The notes under the pieces: model-generated
Told to the model about the DNA's origin: nothing
The model's database searches: none
Seen by the model: the letters and a program-made list of their open reading frames with translations, nothing else
Translations under genes and position numbers: made by a program
Origin: an uncultured Bacilli bacterium
GTDB lineage: Bacteria > Bacillota_I > Bacilli_A > RF39 > UBA660
Direction: 5' to 3'
Length of the DNA stretch: 8,067 nucleotides
Assembly: GCA_934133155.1 (NCBI GenBank)
Contig: CAKPAT010000052.1
Span: 1 to 8,067, forward strand
Shown: positions 1 to 5,367 of the stretch, in pieces
Position numbering within the stretch: position 1 is the first letter of the stretch
Layout: the number at the start of each line of letters is the position of its first letter

Positions 1-260
1 ACATCGTAAACAATTGTATCACCAGGTGATGTAAAACTAGCACTCACATTAGCTGATGTTTTATCAAATGATGAAGCGACTTCTTCGGCATAACCAATTT
101 TATTTTTAAGTGAGACATTTGTAATCTCTATATCCCAGTTACTTGTAACAGTTGATGATGAGTTTATTTCTAATCTACTTTGAAAAGCAGAATAACCAAT
201 GCCCATTACAAGTAACATTACACACAAACTAATTATTAATAAATTCTTTTTTCTTCTCAT
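1..260 (-). CDS. Exported protein, N-terminal part (runs off window)
   Basis: Only the first 86 codons are visible; the gene continues beyond base 1. The protein begins MRRKKNLLII, with basic residues followed by a hydrophobic core (about residues 6-22) and then GYSAFQSRLEI, a signal-peptide layout. After it comes a Ser/Thr-rich stretch and a beta-rich segment with the motifs NWDIEITNVS (41-50) and SPGDTIVYD (78-86). This combination recalls exported proteins with SipW/TasA-like leaders in low-GC Gram-positives, but that is inference. A bona fide signal peptidase site is not certain, and retention by the N-terminal anchor is possible. The ATG start follows GGTGAGG by two bases, with AAGGGTGG a little further upstream. 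A good promoter lies just ahead. It diverges from the XRE regulator, which may control it. The function is unknown. Confidence 0.72.
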   Translation of the reverse strand, partial: MRRKKNLLIISLCVMLLVMGIGYSAFQSRLEINSSSTVTSNWDIEITNVSLKNKIGYAEEVASSFDKTSANVSASFTSPGDTIVYD

Positions 261-296
261 AACCTCACCACCCTTATTATGTCTACTCTAGTCCCA

Positions 297-326
297 ATTA
301 TATCACAGCATTCCAATCGTATGCAA
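297..326 (-). promoter_or_regulatory. Sigma-A-type promoter of the exported-protein gene
   Basis: On the minus strand a perfect -10 TATAAT (297-302) is preceded by an 18-base spacer and the -35-like hexamer TTGCAT (321-326). The predicted transcript starts about 30 bases before the ATG at 260. It lies in the 122-bp region shared with the divergent XRE regulator, so repressor binding here could affect both genes. Confidence 0.65.
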
Positions 327-347
327 CTGCACTTTGCAAAACAAATG

Positions 348-359
348 CTCATCAATGAG
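348..359. promoter_or_regulatory. Short inverted repeat, candidate operator
   Basis: CTCAT-CA-ATGAG is a 5-bp inverted repeat with a 2-base centre, 24 bases before the XRE regulator start and just upstream of the -35 of the divergent exported-protein gene. Its size and place suit an operator for a small helix-turn-helix repressor. A 5-bp dyad is common by chance in AT-rich DNA, so this is only a candidate. Confidence 0.25.
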
Positions 360-382
360 AAAATGTTACTGGTGATTAGCAA

Positions 383-829
383 ATGACAAATTTTCATTTA
401 AAAGATATAAGACAAGAACATGAAATGACCCAAAGTGAAATTGCCTACAAACTAAAAGTAAAACGTGGAACATACGCCTCATGGGAATGTGGAAGTGATA
501 TAATACCAACCGCAAAACTATTCGCCTTTGCTGAAATGTTTGGCATATCAACAGACTACATTCTAGGGCTAGCCCCCAAAAGAAAAATAAAAGAAAAACA
601 CATATTAAACCCAGAAGAAATAGGCAAAAACATAAGAAAAATAAGAATTAAAAACAAACTATCACAAACAGAATTTGCAAGCAAAATAAATATAAATCAG
701 TCCACATTATGGGGATATGAAAATGGCAAAACATTAATCACCACCGCCACACTTATCGCCATAAGAAAAGAATTTAAATACTCTATAGACTACATACTAA
801 ATAGAAAAATAAAAGTTCCAAATGCTTAA
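383..829 (+). CDS. XRE-family transcriptional regulator with two HTH domains
   Basis: This 148-residue protein is almost entirely two copies of the Cro/C1-type (HTH_3) fold. The first, about residues 6-62, has MTQSEIAYKLKVKRGTYASWE and ends IPTAKLFAFAEMFGISTDYILG. The second, about 80-142, has LSQTEFASKININQSTLWGYENG and ends IDYILN. Each shows the usual Q-x-E/F-A recognition-helix pattern and the closing DYIL signature. There is no sensor or enzymatic domain, so it probably acts only as a DNA-binding regulator. A tandem-HTH protein could bind an asymmetric or spaced site as a monomer. The ATG follows GGTGAT by six bases. It is the only plus-strand gene in the window and diverges from an exported-protein gene, suggesting local control or autoregulation. 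I see no convincing promoter of its own. The target is unknown. Confidence 0.88.
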   Translation: MTNFHLKDIRQEHEMTQSEIAYKLKVKRGTYASWECGSDIIPTAKLFAFAEMFGISTDYILGLAPKRKIKEKHILNPEEIGKNIRKIRIKNKLSQTEFASKININQSTLWGYENGKTLITTATLIAIRKEFKYSIDYILNRKIKVPNA

Positions 830-843
830 ACCAAGCATTTTTT
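820..843 (+). terminator. Rho-independent terminator of the XRE regulator gene
   Basis: AAATGCTT (820-827) pairs perfectly with AAGCATTT (833-840) across a 5-base loop, an 8-bp stem. A run of six T residues spans 838-843. The stop codon (827-829) lies at the stem-loop junction, so the hairpin is partly inside the coding sequence. Confidence 0.8.
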
Positions 844-851
844 AAATACAC

Positions 852-875
852 AAAAAAAGAGTTAAAAACTAACCC
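852..875 (-). terminator. Rho-independent terminator after tig
   Basis: On the minus strand GGGTTA (870-875) pairs with TAACTC (859-864), with one G-U pair and a 5-base loop, and is followed by seven T residues (852-858). The tig stop codon TAG (869-871) lies in the stem and loop. It converges on the XRE gene terminator with only eight bases between them, so the two transcription units are separated on both strands. Confidence 0.75.
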
Positions 876-2122
876 TTTAAAACATCCATAGCACGTCTCA
901 TTTTTAAATCATATTTAACGATCTCTAAACCGCCAAACATCTTTAAAAATTCGTCCTTCTCCATTTGATACTTTTCAGCTAAATTATCAGCCTCTTTAGA
1001 AGCCTCTTCATCAGAGACCTCAATATTCTCAGCTTTAGCAATCTCTTCAAGCATTAATCTATAAGTAATTCTACGAATAGCTTCCTCTCTCATTTGACTT
1101 CTTAAAGCCTCTTCATCAGAGTTTGTGTATTGATAAAATTGTTCTAAAGATAAACCTTGATTTTTTAAATTTTCACCATACTGTTCAATCATTCTATCAA
1201 GCTCATCATTAATCATAGCCTCAGGAACATCAACAGTAGTATTCTTAGCAGCAGCCTCTAAAAGTTCGTCTAAATACTTATCTTCAGCATTAGCCTCTTT
1301 ATGTTTTAAAATATTATCAGAAACATAAGCCTCAAGCTCTTCCTTAGAATTAACACCATCCATAGCTAAATCAGCAAAGAAATCAGCATCAAGTTCAGGA
1401 ACAACAGTAGTCTTGATCTCATGAACAAGAACCTTAAAAGTAACTTCCTTACCTTTTAAGTCCTCAGCATGATAATCTGCAGGGAAAGTAACCTTAATAT
1501 CTCTTTCCTCACCAACTTCCATACCAATTAATTGTTCCTCAAATCCAGGAATAAAACTTCCACTACCAATAGTTAAAGGATAATGTTCACCCTTGCCGCC
1601 TTCAAAAGCCTTACCATCAAGGAAACCTTCAAAATCAATAACAGCAACATCACCATTTTCAACAGAGCCGTCTTTGATTACACCCTCAGAATATCTCTTA
1701 CGGATACTTTCAATCGCATCAGCAATTTCTTCACTAGTAACATCGCACTTTTCTTTTTTAACATCTAAGCCTTTATACTTACCAAGTTTAACCTCAGGTC
1801 TCATAGTTAAAGTAAACTTAAAAATAACATGTTCCTCAGTAAGTTCACCAAGTTCAATTTCAGGTTTAGCAGCTAAAGTAGTTAAATCCTTCTTGCACTC
1901 ACTAAGCATCTTACCATAAGCGACTTCAATAACCTTATCACTAGCTTTATAAAGTAAAGCATCTAAGCCATATTTCTTAATAAAAACATTATATGGAGCT
2001 TTACCCTTACGAAAACCATCAATCTTAACTTTATTATTTTCTTCATTAAAAGCTTTATCAATAGCCTCTTTCCATTCTTTACCTTCAATTTTAATTTCTA
2101 ATTCTTTTACATTATTTGCCAT
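869..2122 (-). CDS. tig: Trigger factor, ribosome-associated chaperone
   Basis: Trigger factor binds the 50S exit site (via L23 in studied bacteria) and holds nascent chains; it also has peptidyl-prolyl isomerase activity. The 417 residues match the family length. The N-terminal ribosome-binding domain carries the signature GFRKGKAP (36-43). An FKBP-type isomerase domain spans about 155-236, with the core GSGSFIPGFEEQ (186-197). The remainder is the charged, helical C-terminal chaperone domain, ending RRAMDVLKG. I chose the ATG at 2122 because GGAGGAG lies six bases upstream. The in-frame ATG at 2143 adds seven residues translated through that ribosome binding site and has no site of its own. 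It follows mraY by 39 bases, probably co-transcribed, and ends in a terminator overlapping its stop. Confidence 0.97.
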   Translation of the reverse strand: MANNVKELEIKIEGKEWKEAIDKAFNEENNKVKIDGFRKGKAPYNVFIKKYGLDALLYKASDKVIEVAYGKMLSECKKDLTTLAAKPEIELGELTEEHVIFKFTLTMRPEVKLGKYKGLDVKKEKCDVTSEEIADAIESIRKRYSEGVIKDGSVENGDVAVIDFEGFLDGKAFEGGKGEHYPLTIGSGSFIPGFEEQLIGMEVGEERDIKVTFPADYHAEDLKGKEVTFKVLVHEIKTTVVPELDADFFADLAMDGVNSKEELEAYVSDNILKHKEANAEDKYLDELLEAAAKNTTVDVPEAMINDELDRMIEQYGENLKNQGLSLEQFYQYTNSDEEALRSQMREEAIRRITYRLMLEEIAKAENIEVSDEEASKEADNLAEKYQMEKDEFLKMFGGLEIVKYDLKMRRAMDVLKG

Positions 2123-2161
2123 AATTTCTCCTCCATAAAACATTATAAACTATTTAACAAA

Positions 2162-3154
2162 TTAAATCCAGACTCCAAAGCCAATAGCAACCATACTAAG
2201 TAAAAGTCCTACCGACCAAAAAAGCCTAACAATATCAACTTCACTCCACCCAAGTTTTTCAAAATGATGATGAAGCGGAGCCATCAAAAATACTTTAGTG
2301 TGAAACTTATTAATAGCAATCCACTGAATAATAACACTCAAAGTCTCAACTACAAACACCAAAGCCACAATAATCAAAGTAATTTCATGATTAGTAATAA
2401 TCGCCACAGAAGCAAGAGCTGCCCCTAAAGCAAGAGAACCAGTATCTCCCATAAAAATCTTAGCCGGATAACAATTATAAACCAAAAAGCCTACCAAAGA
2501 ACCTACCAAAACAAAACAGAAGATAGCCACAGCTTCATTACCAGACGCCCAGCTTGCACCCCAAGTAATAATACCAAAAGCAAAGAATGCAATCGCCGAA
2601 AGTCCACCGGCAAGGCCATCCAAACCATCAGTAATATTTACCGCATTACTACTAGCAATCAAAACAAACAGTAAAAATATACCATAAAGCCATCCTAAAT
2701 TAATCTTAATACCCAAAGTATGAATATCAACAATTGGTTCATTACCACTACTCATAAAAATATAGAAAAATACTAAAGCAATCACAATTTGAAATAAAAG
2801 CTTAGTAAAAATCGACAATCCATCATTATTATGCCGCTTAACAACTAAATAATCATCAATGCCACCTAAAATCGCATAGGAGACAAAAACAAACAAAACA
2901 ATAAACAAATTAGTTGAAAACTCCACCTTACCAGTTAAAATCAAAAAAATCATAATAACAAGGGTCGGAATAACAAAGATAATACCACCCGCAGTCGACG
3001 TGCCATTTTTCTTCAAATGCCTCTTACCTAAAGTTAAACTAACATTTTGCCTAACTTGCTTTTTTTTAAACCATTTAACAACAAAATAGCCAAAAAAAGC
3101 AGAACAAGCAAAACCAATCATAATAGCCATAACAGCCTTGGCCAGTACTAACAT
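2162..3154 (-). CDS. mraY: Phospho-MurNAc-pentapeptide transferase (MraY)
   Basis: MraY is the polytopic membrane enzyme that transfers phospho-MurNAc-pentapeptide from UDP to undecaprenyl phosphate, making lipid I for peptidoglycan. The 330 residues form a series of hydrophobic helices, consistent with about ten membrane spans and the usual 320-360 residues. Key motifs are IDDYLVVKR (Asp100-Asp101), NITDGLDGLAGG (Asp176, Asp179), MGDTGS (Asp237) and the APLHHHFEKLGW loop (His295-297). One motif is altered: the usual GTPTMGG reads GTSTAGG (51-57), and the preceding GP is absent. The ATG at 3154 has GGAG nine to ten bases upstream; extending seven codons to a TTG is less likely. The gene lies outside any visible mur/fts cluster, between a HAD hydrolase and tig. 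The presence of MraY implies a cell wall. Confidence 0.95.
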   Translation of the reverse strand: MLVLAKAVMAIMIGFACSAFFGYFVVKWFKKKQVRQNVSLTLGKRHLKKNGTSTAGGIIFVIPTLVIMIFLILTGKVEFSTNLFIVLFVFVSYAILGGIDDYLVVKRHNNDGLSIFTKLLFQIVIALVFFYIFMSSGNEPIVDIHTLGIKINLGWLYGIFLLFVLIASSNAVNITDGLDGLAGGLSAIAFFAFGIITWGASWASGNEAVAIFCFVLVGSLVGFLVYNCYPAKIFMGDTGSLALGAALASVAIITNHEITLIIVALVFVVETLSVIIQWIAINKFHTKVFLMAPLHHHFEKLGWSEVDIVRLFWSVGLLLSMVAIGFGVWI

Positions 3155-3176
3155 AAACTCATCTCCAAGCAGCAAT

Positions 3177-3185
3177 ATTATAACA
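3177..3185 (-). promoter_or_regulatory. Possible extended -10 promoter for mraY-tig
   Basis: TGTTATAAT on the minus strand is a consensus extended -10 (TGn plus TATAAT). No good -35 is visible at 16-18 bases. The predicted start is near 3170, giving a 5' leader of about 16 bases with GGAG inside it. No terminator is seen between the HAD gene and mraY, so readthrough could also supply mraY. Confidence 0.45.
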
Positions 3186-3216
3186 TTTTTAAAGCCCAGT
3201 TGTATACCATTTTATA

Positions 3217-3711
3217 TTAAAACAGTGTCAAAATATCGGAAAGCTTATCAATAACCAAAAAGCCCTTACTGTCCAAATTCAAATCAAAACGTACAGCTAA
3301 ACCACCTTCACTAGTCCATTCTTCCAAATTACCATTATAATCATCAACCAAAATAGAGCCCATACTATTAATCATTTTAGTTTTAGAAATAGCCTTAGGA
3401 ACAGGAATAATCGTCAAATCAGTAAAATACTTTCTAATAAAATTAACCTTACAAATAATCTCATTAATAGAATTAACATGCGTTAAAATAGCTACGTCAA
3501 ACCTACCGCTATCAATAATTTGTTGAATACATCCCATAGCATCATTAATAATATGAGAGTTTTCTAAAATATAATTCCAATCCAAATTTTCATAAAACTT
3601 CATGCATTCCATCTCATCAGTATAATTGGTACCCGATTTTTTCATCATATCATAAGTAATACCAATCGTATCGCAAATAACACCATCAAAATCAATATAT
3701 AAATTCTTCAT
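3217..3711 (-). CDS. HAD-superfamily hydrolase, 5'(3')-nucleotidase-like
   Basis: This 164-residue protein has the HAD phosphatase motifs in order. Motif I is DFDGVICDT (nucleophile Asp7, acid Asp9). Motif II is the Thr in AILTHVNS (Thr77). Motif III is a Lys in PKAISKTK (106-112). Motif IV is LVDDYNG (Asp123, Asp124). The small size, the helical insert between motifs I and II and the DFDGVICDT opening resemble the cytosolic 5'(3')-deoxyribonucleotidase type (NT5C) and related small HAD proteins, so nucleotide dephosphorylation is possible, but the substrate cannot be read from sequence. The ATG at 3711 has only a weak GGTG four bases upstream. It starts 27 bases after rplT, immediately past a terminator hairpin. 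That suggests low or conditional expression from operon readthrough; I see no separate promoter. Not part of the usual infC operon. Confidence 0.82.
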   Translation of the reverse strand: MKNLYIDFDGVICDTIGITYDMMKKSGTNYTDEMECMKFYENLDWNYILENSHIINDAMGCIQQIIDSGRFDVAILTHVNSINEIICKVNFIRKYFTDLTIIPVPKAISKTKMINSMGSILVDDYNGNLEEWTSEGGLAVRFDLNLDSKGFLVIDKLSDILTLF

Positions 3712-3719
3712 AATACACC

Positions 3720-3744
3720 AAAAAAATAAGAAAAATTCTTATTT
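3720..3744 (-). terminator. Terminator or attenuator after rplT
   Basis: On the minus strand AAATAAGAA (3736-3744) pairs perfectly with TTCTTATTT (3724-3732) over a 3-base loop, a 9-bp AT-rich stem, and a T run continues to 3721. The rplT stop TAA (3739-3741) is inside the stem. The next gene starts nine bases later, so the hairpin probably ends most infC-operon transcripts and leaves partial readthrough for the HAD gene. Only one G-C pair supports the stem, so its strength is uncertain. Confidence 0.6.
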
Positions 3745-4236
3745 TAAAACCTCAAGTAATTCAGCTTTTTTCATAGTAGAATAACCCTTTACATCTTTTT
3801 CCTTAGCAAGTTCTCTAAGCTCAGCAACAGTCATACCACTTAAATCAGCACTCTCTTTTGAAGGAGCACTAACAGCCTTACCTTCTAAAGCAGACTTAGC
3901 AGTATTTACAAGTTCAGCAAAAGCCTTTGGATCATCAATAGCAATCTCAGAAAGCATTTTTCTATTAATTTCAATATTAGCTTTATTTAAACCACTAATA
4001 AACTTAGAATAACTAATTTCATTCATACGGCAAGCCGCATTAATTCTAGTAATCCATAACTTTCTAAAATCTCTTTTCTTATTTTTTCTGTCTCTGTAAG
4101 CATAAGTACCAGAATGCATTACTTGTTCTTTAGCAGTCTTATATAATCTATGTTTACTACCAAAATAACCTTTAGCCTCTTTCAAAGCCTTAGCCCTACG
4201 GGCACGATGTATAGTTCCACCTTTAACTCTTGTCAT
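3739..4236 (-). CDS. rplT: Ribosomal protein L20 with C-terminal Rho_N/SAP-like extension
   Basis: L20 binds 23S rRNA early in 50S assembly, and in studied bacteria it represses its own operon. Residues 1-118 are a complete L20: basic N-terminal tail ([25 protein letters not shown] start), then [22 protein letters not shown] and the conserved globular part ending near SALEG. The family is normally about 117-119 residues; this protein has 165. The extra part is a linker (119-131) and a compact helical module of about 35 residues, [20 protein letters not shown] followed by [15 protein letters not shown]. Its T-x-x-E-L-R-x-L-A-K and K-x-E-L-L pattern resembles Rho N-terminal/SAP-type nucleic-acid-binding modules. 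It is in frame, with no sign of frameshift. The ATG follows AAGGAGGT by seven bases, which starts at the rpmI stop, so translation is probably coupled. Confidence 0.95.
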   Translation of the reverse strand: MTRVKGGTIHRARRAKALKEAKGYFGSKHRLYKTAKEQVMHSGTYAYRDRKNKKRDFRKLWITRINAACRMNEISYSKFISGLNKANIEINRKMLSEIAIDDPKAFAELVNTAKSALEGKAVSAPSKESADLSGMTVAELRELAKEKDVKGYSTMKKAELLEVLK

Positions 4237-4249
4237 AATTTCTACCTCC

Positions 4250-4444
4250 TTATTTAATTAAACTTTTTAATCTTCTTACATTAGTAATATCCATCTCATT
4301 AATTTGATGTCTTCTTCTTCTAGAAGCATTACTTCTATGAGTGGTTTGATGTAATTTATTACATGATTGAACCTTAATAGAACCACTTTTTCTTACTCTT
4401 GCAACTTTAGCTAAACCTTTATGAGTTTTCATTTTATAAGCCAT
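4250..4444 (-). CDS. rpmI: Ribosomal protein L35
   Basis: L35 is a small, very basic 50S protein. The 64 residues fit the family, with the hallmark start [10 protein letters not shown] and a KSGSIK turn, then the RRRRH basic patch and RRLKSLIK tail near the end, where other L35 proteins have K-R-x-K-x-L. The ATG has AGGAGG eight bases upstream. It is the middle gene of infC-rpmI-rplT. Twelve bases separate it from infC's stop, and its own stop is followed by the Shine-Dalgarno of rplT, so the three are one translationally linked unit. Confidence 0.95.
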   Translation of the reverse strand: MAYKMKTHKGLAKVARVRKSGSIKVQSCNKLHQTTHRSNASRRRRHQINEMDITNVRRLKSLIK

Positions 4445-4455
4445 AATCTTTCCTC

Positions 4456-4983
4456 CTATTTTTCCTTAATTGGCGCAAGTATCATGGAAATAATCCTGTC
4501 TTCAAGCTTTGGCATTTGCTCAATAGTAGCCACATCTTTAGTAGCCTCAGCAAAACGCATCAAAACATCTTTACCTAAATAAGAATGCGAAAGCTCTCTT
4601 CCTTTAAAACGAATACTAACCTTAACCTTATGACCTTTAACCAAATACTTACTAGCATTATTAACTTTCGTATTAAAATCATGAATATCAATAGTAACAG
4701 AAAGCTTATACTCTTTCATCTCTAAATTAGTTTCTCTTTGACGTTTAAGATTTTCCTTCTGTTTTTTCTTGTTTTCATACTTAAAACGATTGTAATCCAT
4801 AATCTTACATACCGGTGGTTTACCACCAGGATTCATAAGTACTAAGTCAAAACCAGCATAAGACGCTAAAGTAAGTGCATCCTTAATAGGCTTAACACCA
4901 AGCTGTTCACCGCTTGGACCAATAACCATTACCTCTCTAGCCCTTATTTGTTCATTGATAAACAAATCTTTTTCTCTTGCGAT
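4456..4983 (-). CDS. infC: Translation initiation factor IF-3 (AUC start)
   Basis: IF-3 binds the 30S subunit, keeps it from joining 50S early and checks the start codon and initiator tRNA. The protein opens AREKDLFINEQIRAREVMVI, matching the family N-terminus. It has the linker signature KIMDYNRFKYE (60-70), a charged linker helix, and the C-terminal domain with VSIRFKGRELSH and MILAPIKEK. I place the start at the ATC at 4983: a perfect AGGAGGTG ends six bases before it, and the resulting 175 residues match IF-3 length. No ATG, GTG or TTG fits: the GTG lies inside that Shine-Dalgarno, and the ATG at 5070 lies within the structured leader. Rare AUU/AUC/AUA starts are a known infC feature that lets IF-3 repress itself. 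The rpmI and rplT genes follow. Confidence 0.93.
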   Translation of the reverse strand: MAREKDLFINEQIRAREVMVIGPSGEQLGVKPIKDALTLASYAGFDLVLMNPGGKPPVCKIMDYNRFKYENKKKQKENLKRQRETNLEMKEYKLSVTIDIHDFNTKVNNASKYLVKGHKVKVSIRFKGRELSHSYLGKDVLMRFAEATKDVATIEQMPKLEDRIISMILAPIKEK

Positions 4984-4997
4984 ACTAGACACCTCCT
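4983..4997 (-). promoter_or_regulatory. infC ribosome binding site with AUC start codon
   Basis: AGGAGGTG (4990-4997) is an almost full anti-Shine-Dalgarno match, six bases ahead of ATC (4981-4983). This arrangement decides the infC start and suggests IF-3 start-codon proofreading as a feedback loop. Confidence 0.8.
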
Positions 4998-5020
4998 GAG
5001 CAAAGTCATCACAGACATTT

Positions 5021-5056
5021 ACTATCTTACACTTAAAAAGTGAATACAAAGATAGT
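5021..5056 (-). promoter_or_regulatory. Alternative (antiterminator-type) hairpin in infC leader
   Basis: On the minus strand ACTATCTT (5049-5056) pairs perfectly with AAGATAGT (5021-5028). Inside it CACTT (5038-5042) pairs with AAGTG (5030-5034). It uses the 3' arm, loop and part of the 5' arm of the terminator hairpin at 5035-5064, so both cannot form together. No T run follows it. Confidence 0.6.
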
Positions 5057-5064
5057 ATCCACTT
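5035..5064 (-). terminator. Attenuator (leader terminator) before infC
   Basis: On the minus strand AAGTGGATAC (5055-5064) pairs with GTATTCACTT (5038-5047): ten base pairs including one G-U, a 7-base loop, and a run of five T residues (5035-5039). This is an intrinsic terminator about 50 bases before the infC start, placed to end transcription in the leader when the competing hairpin is not formed. Confidence 0.62.
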
Positions 5065-5162
5065 AAGCACCAGTTTCTAACCATAGGCTTACGACCCATC
5101 ACTATACGCAATCGGGTGAGAAGTGGAAACTTCTTCTTTCCTTCTTTCAAGTTACATGATAG

Positions 5163-5191
5163 ATTATACACATAAAACATATGAAAGTCAA
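5163..5191 (-). promoter_or_regulatory. Promoter of infC-rpmI-rplT
   Basis: The -35 TTGACT (5186-5191) and perfect -10 TATAAT (5163-5168) are separated by 17 bases, the best sigma-A-type promoter in the window. Transcription should start near 5156, giving the long leader before infC. Confidence 0.85.
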
Positions 5192-5367
5192 GCCTTTTTT
5201 AGACATATTTTATAAGCAATTATTAAATTTATTAAGCCATATAATCGCCATATCTTTTAACCAATTCTTTATCATAACATAATCTTCGAATCTTATCATT
5301 TTTTATATGTTAATCTCATTTTTCTTGCCATTTAATTTAAAAGTGCAATTATAAACACACTTTAAAA
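5192..5367. other. AT-rich spacer between Fic gene and infC promoter
   Basis: This 176-bp stretch has no gene I can support. Right after the Fic stop codon an AAAGTG/CACTTT inverted repeat (5340-5345 with 5358-5363, 12-base loop) could be a weak terminator, but its T run is poor. A 29-codon frame (5210-5299, minus) lacks a ribosome binding site, and a second short open frame in 5232-5310 has no start codon. Together with the infC promoter and leader, it makes up the 384-bp gene-free stretch in the window. Confidence 0.55.

Larger units (their letters stand above)
4984..5156 (-). ncRNA. Structured 5' leader of infC-rpmI-rplT (L20 leader type)
   Basis: About 173 transcribed, non-coding bases separate the promoter from infC. 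In order, they contain a hairpin AGAAGT/ACTTCT with a UUCC loop (5119-5134), an ACCC/GGGT stem closing 5094-5117, a TAAGC/GCTTA stem closing 5064-5091, then two overlapping alternative hairpins (5035-5064 and 5021-5056). In Bacillus the same operon is controlled by L20 binding such a leader (Rfam family L20_leader) and promoting premature termination. The position, length and early CCACTTCTCACCC segment fit that class, but I could not run a covariance search. An ATG-initiated frame crosses it (ATG at 5070), but its sequence does not resemble IF-3. Confidence 0.7.

Noticed and set aside
366..551. Minus-strand 61-codon frame across the XRE gene
   Set aside because: Antisense to a clear tandem-HTH gene, low-complexity residues.
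1583..1919. Plus-strand open frames within tig
   Set aside because: They are antisense shadows of the trigger factor gene, with no family resemblance and no ribosome binding site.
2123..2147. TATAAT (2142-2147) as a promoter for tig, and the ATG at 2143 as its start
   Set aside because: The predicted transcription start would fall on the ribosome binding site, and no -35 is visible. The ATG at 2122 fits GGAGGAG better.
4984..5070. ATG at 5070 as the infC start (29 extra residues)
   Set aside because: The extra residues lie in the structured leader, over the alternative hairpins, and do not resemble IF-3. A perfect Shine-Dalgarno points to ATC at 4983.
5210..5310. Short peptide or gene remnant in the spacer before infC
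   Set aside because: The 29-codon frame has no ribosome binding site, and the other frame has no start. Similarity to a known gene cannot be claimed by eye.
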